Assembly: GCF_051900425.1 (NCBI RefSeq)
Contig: NZ_JBHZGK010000004.1
Location: 186,001-250,000, forward strand
Source: Frateuria_A sp051900425
GTDB taxonomy: Bacteria; Pseudomonadota; Gammaproteobacteria; Xanthomonadales; Rhodanobacteraceae
Direction of reading: 5' to 3'
DNA length: 64,000 nt
A program made the position numbers and the translations under genes. Position 1 is the first letter of the stretch; each line of letters opens with the position of its first letter. Below the pieces are notes generated by a model. It did not search any database, was not told the origin of the DNA, and saw only the letters and a list, made by a program, of their open reading frames with translations. Shown here in pieces: positions 53,003 to 59,721 of the stretch.

Positions 53003-54247
53003 TCACGCGGGCTGCCCGACGCGGCGGAGAAAGGCGCGGCCAGCAAGCAACGCACTCGCCAGCGCGTAGCCGTGGACGCTCCAGGCGGCCAGTTGCCCCA
53101 GGGCGGCCAGCCGCGCCAGCCAGGGCATCGGCCACAGCACGGCCGCGACCAGAAGCGGTGCGGCGGCGCCATGCGCGAGCAACGCACGGCGCCTGGATGC
53201 GTCGGGCAACAGGCGCTGCACGCCGGGCAACTGCACCCCGCGCGGCACGCGCCGGCGCAGCGCAATCCAGTCGACGAACGGCACGATCTCCAGCGTCATT
53301 CCACCGACCAGCAACGGAAGGCCGACGCCCAGCGCGAGCGCGCCGGCAACCATCCCCTGCCCCGCGGCGAGGGACAGGGCGGCGAGCGCCAGGGCGAGGA
53401 GTCCGGCGCGCCAATGCAGGAACAGTGCACTGTGGCGGGCGCGCGGCACACGTTGTTGCAGCCAGAGCGCGCCGAGGGCAAAGCTGGCGCCGCCGCCGGC
53501 CACCGCCAACGGCAGCGTGCGATCGGCCGGGTAACGCAGATGCGCAACCACCGCCGCGAACAACCCCATCGCCACCACCGCAAGCCAGCTGGCCTGGGCG
53601 CGCGGCGGCACGCTTGCGGTGCCCTGAAACATCGGCATGACCACCCGTGCCACGGTGGCCAGGAGCAGCACCATCCAGCCGAGGACGCCGAGTCCTGCGT
53701 GTGCGTCCACCGCCGCCAGCGGCCACGCGATGCGCCTGGCCAACAACAGCGCCAGTCCGCCGCCGGCCAGCGCGGCAAGCATGCCGAAGGCGAGCGCGAG
53801 GCCGATGCCGGCGCGCAGCAGTCGTTCACCGGCGGCAGCCACCAGGCCGGGAATCGTCATCGCGCCCAGCCAGAGGAAACTCGCCGGTAACACGATGCCG
53901 GCGGCCAGCAGCGGCCAGCGCGCCTGCGCATGAAGCCCGGCCACCAGCAGCAGCACGCCAAGGTTGAACAGCGCATGCAACGCAGACGCGCCCTGCCAGC
54001 CGTGCAGCTGCGCGCCGGCGGCAGCAGGCAGGAACTGCAGCAGGCTGCCGAACATCGCGTTGCCGAGTATCCCGAGTGTCCAGACGTGCACCAGCGCCAG
54101 CGTGGCCGGGTGCCAGCGCGTCAGCAGCGCGACATCGCCGTCGACCAGCAGCAGCGCGGCTCCCGCCACGCCCCAGCACGGCATGGCGAGCAGGAAGCGC
54201 AGCGGCAGCGTGGCCGGTGGCGCCTGGTCAAGCCGAAGTTTCGGCAT
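53003..54247 (-). CDS. Polytopic membrane protein, NnrS-like
   Basis: 414 aa with about 12 hydrophobic helices. Conserved-looking histidines fall inside helices (RWHPATLALVHVWTLGILGN, HGWQGASALHALFNLG, AVDAHAGLGVLGWMVLLL, MPMFQGTA). The layout resembles NnrS, a haem- and copper-containing membrane protein that relieves NO stress, and DUF2249-associated permeases, but I cannot match the canonical NnrS motifs with certainty. The start overlaps the DUF2249 gene by 20 nt. Confidence 0.65.
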   Translation of the reverse strand: MPKLRLDQAPPATLPLRFLLAMPCWGVAGAALLLVDGDVALLTRWHPATLALVHVWTLGILGNAMFGSLLQFLPAAAGAQLHGWQGASALHALFNLGVLLLVAGLHAQARWPLLAAGIVLPASFLWLGAMTIPGLVAAAGERLLRAGIGLALAFGMLAALAGGGLALLLARRIAWPLAAVDAHAGLGVLGWMVLLLATVARVVMPMFQGTASVPPRAQASWLAVVAMGLFAAVVAHLRYPADRTLPLAVAGGGASFALGALWLQQRVPRARHSALFLHWRAGLLALALAALSLAAGQGMVAGALALGVGLPLLVGGMTLEIVPFVDWIALRRRVPRGVQLPGVQRLLPDASRRRALLAHGAAAPLLVAAVLWPMPWLARLAALGQLAAWSVHGYALASALLAGRAFLRRVGQPA

Positions 54248-54473
54248 CGTCCGGGCGACGGATCTGCACCCGCACGCTGCCGTCGGCTTGCGGCTCGCCC
54301 GGCTCGGCGTCGAAGCCGCGCAGGGCCAGTTCCATCAGCAACGGGCGCGGGAACATCGGGGCGACGATGGCGACCGCGTCGCCGGGCGCCAGGGCATCGG
54401 CGGCGTCCAGCGCTTGCTGCATGGGTTCCGGTGGCGGCAAGTGACGCAGGTCGAGTTCGATGGGCGGAGTCAT
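54228..54473 (-). CDS. DUF2249 domain protein
   Basis: 81 aa TusA/SirA-like small fold: IELDLRHLPPPEPMQQALDA, then LAPGDAVAIVAPMFPRPLLMEL. DUF2249 proteins usually occur with NO- or nitrite-related genes and hemerythrin-like or cupin domains; function unknown. ATG 54473. First gene of the DUF2249/NnrS-like/aroQ-ubiT operon. Confidence 0.78.
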   Translation of the reverse strand: MTPPIELDLRHLPPPEPMQQALDAADALAPGDAVAIVAPMFPRPLLMELALRGFDAEPGEPQADGSVRVQIRRPDDAETSA

Positions 54474-54507
54474 GGCGTCATTGGACTGCGGGGGTGACGG
54501 GGATGTG

Positions 54508-54521
54508 CTGACGCAGGTCAA
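54508..54521 (-). promoter_or_regulatory. FNR/DNR-type box upstream of the DUF2249 operon
   Basis: CTGAC-GCAG-GTCAA (TTGAC-CTGC-GTCAG on the coding strand). Its centre is only 41.5 bp from the start codon. For an FNR class II promoter that would place transcription start at the ATG itself, so the message may be leaderless or the true start may differ. Confidence 0.65.
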
Positions 54522-54589
54522 CCCAGCCGGCTTTCCATCCTTCGGAGAGGGTCGCTCCTGGGGCCATCTACCTACGAGCCCACGGATAC

Positions 54590-55022
54590 TGACCTTCGCC
54601 GCGAGCCCCGGCCCCCCCCCCAAACCCTCTCCCGCAGGGAGAGGGTCTCAGAGCTGGCTCGTTTGGCCCCTTCCTTACGCGGGAAAGTTTGAAGCTTGCG
54701 CGCTTTGGCTCCCTCTCCCCTCCGGGGAGAGGGCTGGGGTGAGGGGCCGCACTTGCGACCATCCAACGACGAGCCCACGCACCGCTGACCCTCCCCGCGA
54801 GCCTGGGGGGGGGGGGGGGGGGCGCCCCCCCCCGCACTTGCGACCATCCAACGACGAGCCCACGCACCGCTGACCCTCCCCGCGAGCCTCGCCCCTCACC
54901 CAACCCTCTCCCCGGAGGGGAGAGGGCTTCAGAGCTGGCTCGTTTGGCCCCTTCCTCACGCGCGAAAGTTCGAAGCTTTGCGCGCTTTGGCTCCCTCTCC
55001 CTTCCGAGGAGATGGCTTCAGA
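54590..55022. repeat. Repeat-rich intergenic region with tandem duplication and a G18 tract
   Basis: The gap 54522-55045 has no gene. It contains several CCCTCTCCCC/GGGGAGAGGG palindromes and a duplicated segment of about 57 bp (54748-54804 and 54832-54889, beginning GCACTTGCGACCATCCAACG). Between the copies is a run of 18 G (54805-54822) followed by CG and nine C. The homopolymers could be phase-variable, or could mark an unreliable assembly join. Confidence 0.8.
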
Positions 55023-55045
55023 GCGGCGAGTTCAAGGCAGCAGCT

Positions 55046-56239
55046 TCAGCGCAGCGCCTGCACGCCCTTCCATTCCACCTGCAGCCACAGCTTGGTGTCA
55101 TCGCGACCGAAGCCGCCGGCCTGGTAGCGGGCGAGCTTGAGCAGACCATTCACTGCCGGGCTGAAGGCATAGCCCAGAGAGCCGTCCCACTCGCTGCCGT
55201 AACGACCGCCACGGTCGGCGCGGTAGTCGTGCCAGGCGAGCGTCCAGCCTGCGCGGGCCTGCGGGCCGAAGGCACCGTTGACCGCGGCGTAGCGGTCCTC
55301 CAGGCCACCTGCCGGCGTCACCGCGAACTGGTCGTCCCAGCCGTTGAAGGCGTGCAACGTGGCCAACGGCGCCTGCAGGGCGTGGCGGCCGTTGCCGCCG
55401 AGGTGCTCCCAACCGAGCTTGCCGGTGATGCCGTGCAGGGTCCATGCGGGTTCAGCCAGCCAGTAGGCGTGCGAGAAGCGGTCGGGGTTGTTGGCGTAGT
55501 CGGCCTGATGCGCCGCTTCCAGCGTCCAGCCGAAGCCGTCGGCCGCGGGTTTGCCGCTCCAGCGCGCGCCCCAGGTGGCGCTGGAGGCGGTGGCGACGTC
55601 GCGGTCTTCGTGCAGGTAGGCGTAACCGCTCCACTGCTGCATGCCGCGCTTGAAGGCGGCATTGAGCAGGTGGGTGTCGAGCTTGCGTTCCCGCGCCGTG
55701 AGCAGAAGCGCGTCGCGACCGGCGACACGATGCACGCGGTCCAGCCAGGCATAGCGCATGGTCCAGGTGGCGGCGGGCTGCCACTGCAGCGCCACCGCGT
55801 CGAAGGTCTGCTCGTGCTGGCGCCAGCCGACGTTGCCGATCCAGCGCTGGTTGTCGAACAGCAGGCGCTGGCGGCCGGCGATGGCGCCAAAGCGGCTCCC
55901 CTGCCAAGCCAGGTAGGCCTGGTTGAGCTCATTGCCTTTCGGATCGGTAATGGCGGGATATTGCGTGTGCCCGTTGGCGCCGCTGTTGTAGCGGCCGCCG
56001 GCAGCCGCCACGCCGGCGCCCTCGAGGTAGCCGCTGAAACCCTTGCCGAACTGGGCGCGCAGGCCCAGCCGCAGGCGCAGGGTGTCGGCGCGGGCATCGC
56101 GGACGAAGGCGTCGCTGTCGACCTGCTCGTGGCGGGCCCGGGCATCCCATTCCAGTTGCAGCGGGGCGGGCGTATCGGCAGCCCAGGCCGGGGCGCTGGC
56201 AAGGGCCAGCAGGCAGGCAGTGGCGAGGCGCGTTTGCAT
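55046..56239 (-). CDS. Outer membrane porin, alginate-export (AlgE-like) family
   Basis: 397 aa. Signal peptide ends PAWA (about 21), then LQLEWDARARHEQVD and strands typical of the alginate_exp family: FGKGFSGYLEGAGVA, LNQAYLAWQGSRFGAIAGRQ and RLLFDNQRWIGNVGWRQHEQ. Family members near nirK are common in denitrifiers, and the channel may pass anions or small sugars. ATG 56239 has AAGGAG upstream. A perfect FNR-type palindrome precedes it. Confidence 0.82.
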   Translation of the reverse strand: MQTRLATACLLALASAPAWAADTPAPLQLEWDARARHEQVDSDAFVRDARADTLRLRLGLRAQFGKGFSGYLEGAGVAAAGGRYNSGANGHTQYPAITDPKGNELNQAYLAWQGSRFGAIAGRQRLLFDNQRWIGNVGWRQHEQTFDAVALQWQPAATWTMRYAWLDRVHRVAGRDALLLTARERKLDTHLLNAAFKRGMQQWSGYAYLHEDRDVATASSATWGARWSGKPAADGFGWTLEAAHQADYANNPDRFSHAYWLAEPAWTLHGITGKLGWEHLGGNGRHALQAPLATLHAFNGWDDQFAVTPAGGLEDRYAAVNGAFGPQARAGWTLAWHDYRADRGGRYGSEWDGSLGYAFSPAVNGLLKLARYQAGGFGRDDTKLWLQVEWKGVQALR

Positions 56240-56294
56240 GGTTGTCGCTCCTTGGGGAATGCGCGCAGTGTCGGGAGCGCGGCGGGGCGACGGC

Positions 56295-56308
56295 TTGACT
56301 GCAGTCAA
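56295..56308 (-). promoter_or_regulatory. Perfectly symmetric FNR/DNR-type box upstream of the porin
   Basis: TTGAC-TGCA-GTCAA, centre 62.5 bp before the porin start codon; located between the nirK terminator and the porin. Confidence 0.8.
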
Positions 56309-56360
56309 GCGGACGGAGCGGTGCGGCAACGCGCCGCGGACGTCCAGGCGTCCATTTGCC

Positions 56361-56389
56361 AAAAAAAAGAGGTGGCCTGTGGCCACCTC
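56361..56389 (-). terminator. Rho-independent terminator of nirK
   Basis: On the minus strand GAGGTGGCC, loop ACA, GGCCACCTC, followed by eight T. It lies 55 bp after the nirK stop. Confidence 0.93.
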
Positions 56390-56443
56390 GAAAAGGACCG
56401 GCGACAGTGGCTGCCGCCGGTCTTGTTGCTGCGATGCGCCGGG

Positions 56444-57979
56444 TCAGTGCGCCGCGGCGGGCGCCGGGGCCGGCTGCGCGCGGACCTTCGCCACCTCATC
56501 CTTGCTCACCTGCCCGCCCAGGTTGCCCCAGCTGTTGAGCACGTAGGTCAGCAGATTGGCGACCTCGTCGTCGGTGAGCTGGGTCATCGGCGGCATCACC
56601 GAGTCGTACTCCTTGCCATTGACCGTGACCTTGCCGGTCAGGCCGTGCAGCGGGATGGCGATCAGCTTGTTCTTGTCTTCCTTCACCAGCTTCGCCACGT
56701 AGTCCGACTTGGCCAGCGGCGGGAACACGCCGGGCAGGCCTTCGCCGTTGGCCTGGTGGCAGACCGAGCAGGTGCCGGTGAACAGCTGCTTGCCGGCGGC
56801 GACCTGGTCCTCCTTGCTGAGCGTGCCGGCGGCGCCGGCCTTGGCGGCGGTGGTCACCGCGTGCAGGTTCGGCTCGGCACGGTCGCCCAGATAGACCGAG
56901 TCGACTTCCTTGCCCGAATAGATCGCCTTGTTCTCCGGGCCATCGACCTTGAGGATGCCCATCGCACCCTTGTTGAATGCGCGGAAGATCGAGTGATCGA
57001 CCAGCACGTAGCTGCCGGGTACGTCGGTATGGAACTCGACGATCGCCGCGCCGCCGGCCGGGATCAGCGTGGTCTGCACGTTCTCCTGCGGGTGCAGGCC
57101 ACCCTCCTGCTGCACGCGGTCGAAGATCTCGCCGATCACGTGGAAGCTGGAGACCAGGTTCGGGCCGCCGTTGCCGACGAACAGGCGCACCGATTCGCCC
57201 ACCTTCGCGGCCAGCGCCTTGTCGCCGGTGAGCGCGCCTTCGTGGCCGTTGAACAGCACGTAGGTCGGGCGCTCGTCGATGGCCTTGTCCATGTCGAACG
57301 GCTGGTGGCCTTTCTCGCGGTACTTGCCCGTGGTGTAGAAGTCGCCCTGCATCACGTAGTACTCGTGATCGACCTTGGACAGGCCCTGCGGCGGCTCGAC
57401 CAGGATCAGGCCGTACATGCCGTTGGCGATGTGCATGCCGACCGGCGCGGTGGCGCAGTGGTAGACGTAGATGCCGGCGTTGAGCGCCTTGAAGGTGAAC
57501 TGCGACTCGTGCCCCGGCGCGGTGAAGCTCGAGGCCGCGCCGCCGCCCGGGCCGGTGACGCCGTGCAGGTCGATGTTGTGCGGCATCTTGCTGGTCGGGT
57601 TGTTCTTCAGGTGGAACTCGACCGTGTCGCCCTGGCGCACGCGGATGAAGCTGCCCGGCGTGGTGCCGCCGAAGGTCCAGTAGGTATAGCTGACGCCCTC
57701 GGAGATCGGCATCTCCTTCTCGATCACCTCCAGCTCGACGATCACCTTGGCCGGGTAGTTGCGGTGGATCGGCGGCGGCACGTTCGGCGGGCTGGTCAGC
57801 ACCGCGTGGATCGGCTCGCCCTGCGGCGGGCCGAAGTCGGTCGGCGCCGGCAGCGGCGCGGGCGCCGCGTAGGCGGCCGGGCTGGCGGACAAGGCTGCGT
57901 CGGCGGCCTGCTTTCCGGAGCAGGCGGCGAGGGCCAGCATGCTGGCGGCCGCGAGCACGGTGGACAGCATTCGTGACAT
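56444..57979 (-). CDS. nirK: Copper nitrite reductase NirK with C-terminal cytochrome c domain
   Basis: 511 aa. The lipoprotein-type signal ends LAAC (Cys20). Type 1 copper ligands are His134, Cys175, His183 and Met188. Type 2 ligands are His139, His174 and His329, with catalytic Asp137 and His280. A C-terminal class I cytochrome c (about 390-490) carries CSVCH (404-408) and the Met-ligand loop near DSVMPPMTQ. It reduces nitrite to NO, and the fused haem domain can take electrons directly from the respiratory chain. The Ccm system in this window would mature it. ATG 57979 has AGGAGA upstream. Confidence 0.96.
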   Translation of the reverse strand: MSRMLSTVLAAASMLALAACSGKQAADAALSASPAAYAAPAPLPAPTDFGPPQGEPIHAVLTSPPNVPPPIHRNYPAKVIVELEVIEKEMPISEGVSYTYWTFGGTTPGSFIRVRQGDTVEFHLKNNPTSKMPHNIDLHGVTGPGGGAASSFTAPGHESQFTFKALNAGIYVYHCATAPVGMHIANGMYGLILVEPPQGLSKVDHEYYVMQGDFYTTGKYREKGHQPFDMDKAIDERPTYVLFNGHEGALTGDKALAAKVGESVRLFVGNGGPNLVSSFHVIGEIFDRVQQEGGLHPQENVQTTLIPAGGAAIVEFHTDVPGSYVLVDHSIFRAFNKGAMGILKVDGPENKAIYSGKEVDSVYLGDRAEPNLHAVTTAAKAGAAGTLSKEDQVAAGKQLFTGTCSVCHQANGEGLPGVFPPLAKSDYVAKLVKEDKNKLIAIPLHGLTGKVTVNGKEYDSVMPPMTQLTDDEVANLLTYVLNSWGNLGGQVSKDEVAKVRAQPAPAPAAAH

Positions 57980-58032
57980 GGGGTGTCTCCTGTGGTGTCG
58001 ACGCCAGCGTAGGTTTGGGCCTTCACCCGCGC

Positions 58033-58046
58033 TTGACTTGCGTCAG
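58033..58046 (-). promoter_or_regulatory. FNR/DNR-type box upstream of nirK
   Basis: TTGAC-TTGC-GTCAG, centre 60.5 bp before the nirK start codon, nearly the same spacing as for norB. Confidence 0.8.
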
Positions 58047-58138
58047 GCGCACCACAGGAAACAGGCGGCTGCGTCAGCCTGCCACACCGCCCTCACCCGC
58101 CGGGCGCATGCACCCGGCGGGCTGTTCGACCGCCGCGC

Positions 58139-59509
58139 TCAGTCGGTCTCCATCCAGAGCCGGTCGATCACCACCGCATCGCCCTGCGGCGCGCCGTCGG
58201 TGGCGACGCGCACGAAGCTGAGCGTGAGTGCATCCAGCGGCTCGGGCCAGATACGGCCGAGCACGTCCTGCGCAGGGAGGACGATGCGCACCGGCGCCTG
58301 CATGGCGGCCATGCCTGCGCCGGCCATCATCCGCGCGTGGCGTGCGACGCTGACTTCGAAGGGCCCGAGCGTGCCGACCAGGTAGGTCTGCTCCGGTTGC
58401 GTCAGGCCTGTGCTCGGCAAGTTCAACAGGATCTTGTAGAAGTAACCGCCCTGCGAGGCCGCCCCGGTGAGGCTGACACCATCGAGCACGATCCGCAGCG
58501 CATCGCCGGCGGGCGTTGCGCCCTGCCCCTGGGCCGTGGCCAGGCTACGCACGCGATTGCGCCCCTCCACGGTCAGCGGAATCCGCACGCGTGTCGACTG
58601 TGCCCCCAGCGCCAACCCTCCGAGACCGCCCAGCGAGGCGCCCTGTACCGGCAGCGGCGAGGCAAAGGCCTCCTGGATGGACGGAAGCGTTCCGGCGTAC
58701 CCGCTCGGCTGGCTCGTCGGCAGGGCCGTATCGTCGTAGCGGTAACCAAGGACGCTCGGCGTGTAGGTGCTGACGCGCTTCATGGTCGAAACCGCGGGGC
58801 CATAGGAAAACGAACCGGACCAGTAGCTGGCCGTCCGGGCAGGCATGTGCCGCCCATCGTCTGCCTGCACCCATGCATCCCAAAGTCGGTCGATATTTGC
58901 GTGGTGCAGCCAGAAGATCGGGTCCCGCGGCGACACCGCGATGTTGTCCATCGTCCCGCCGATCAGGTTGTGCACGCCATTGTGCGGCGCGGATTCCACG
59001 GCCGGCTCGAAGGCATCGGTCTTGCCGCGCTGGAAATTGGTCAGGCCCGGATCGAAGGCGCCAAGGGTGCAAGCGCCGGAGACGTCCGTGCCCGTGCGGT
59101 TGCGCAAATAGAGCGGCGAGCTGGAGTCGCGGAATTCGGCGGGGAGGAGCGGATGCTCGTAGTAGTTCCAGTAGGGCAGCACCAGTGCGCTGTTGCCCGA
59201 AGCCTTGCGCAGCTGCGCCTCGAAGCGCGCCAGGAAGCCGCGATGCCAAGCCAGGAAATACGGTTTCTTGTGGGGGCAGAAGTTGGCGTGCACATTCGTC
59301 CAGTAGGCCCAGCTCCCGGGCTTGGTGGAGTCCTGGCTGGCGCGCATCTTCGCGACGGCGTCGAGAAAGGCCGTGTACAGCGGGCTGTCGCGGAACTGCG
59401 GCCAGGAGGGCCGCGTACGCAAGCTGGTGGCGCCAAGGATCCCGCGAGGGAGCATGGGAACCAGTGCCAGTGAGGCCGCCGCCTGCAGGAATTGTCTGCG
59501 GTTGGTCAT
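58139..59509 (-). CDS. Tyrosinase-family type 3 copper protein with Tat-like signal
   Basis: 456 aa. N-terminal NRRQFLQAAASLALVPML fits a twin-arginine signal. CuA histidines are in WTNVHANFCPH and LAWHRGFLARFE (His74, His80 or nearby, His89). CuB histidines are in HNGVHNLIGG (176, 180) and FWLHHANIDRLW (202/203). The C-terminal half is a beta-rich domain that often covers the active site. Members hydroxylate or oxidise phenols with O2, and some act on o-aminophenols. ATG 59509 has GGAGG 6 nt upstream. It is odd to find an O2-using enzyme behind an FNR-type box. Confidence 0.88.
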   Translation of the reverse strand: MTNRRQFLQAAASLALVPMLPRGILGATSLRTRPSWPQFRDSPLYTAFLDAVAKMRASQDSTKPGSWAYWTNVHANFCPHKKPYFLAWHRGFLARFEAQLRKASGNSALVLPYWNYYEHPLLPAEFRDSSSPLYLRNRTGTDVSGACTLGAFDPGLTNFQRGKTDAFEPAVESAPHNGVHNLIGGTMDNIAVSPRDPIFWLHHANIDRLWDAWVQADDGRHMPARTASYWSGSFSYGPAVSTMKRVSTYTPSVLGYRYDDTALPTSQPSGYAGTLPSIQEAFASPLPVQGASLGGLGGLALGAQSTRVRIPLTVEGRNRVRSLATAQGQGATPAGDALRIVLDGVSLTGAASQGGYFYKILLNLPSTGLTQPEQTYLVGTLGPFEVSVARHARMMAGAGMAAMQAPVRIVLPAQDVLGRIWPEPLDALTLSFVRVATDGAPQGDAVVIDRLWMETD

Positions 59510-59619
59510 CGTGTCCTCCATTTCGGTGCGTGGCTGTCGGCGCAGCGTCGCCGCAGCCCTCGGTCTTGCCGCGCGCATCGGCGCGCAAAAGGAACCTAGG
59601 GCGATGGCGATGTCCGGCG

Positions 59620-59633
59620 TTGATGCACGTCAA
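59620..59633 (-). promoter_or_regulatory. FNR/DNR-type box upstream of the tyrosinase-like gene
   Basis: TTGAT-GCAC-GTCAA (TTGAC-GTGC-ATCAA on the coding strand), every arm base agreeing with the consensus. Centre 117.5 bp from the start codon, further than at the other genes. Confidence 0.65.
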
Positions 59634-59721
59634 CCGATCGGCACCCGCCTGCGGCGAGGTAGTGAAGGGCCTCGACCGCAGAGGCACGCCCCAGGGGATC
59701 GATGCGGGCGACACCAGGGGT

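Noticed and set aside
54805..54833. The G/C homopolymer as a promoter or G-quadruplex regulator of the DUF2249 operon
   Set aside because: It is hundreds of bases from the gene starts and may be an assembly artefact; I report the tract itself instead.
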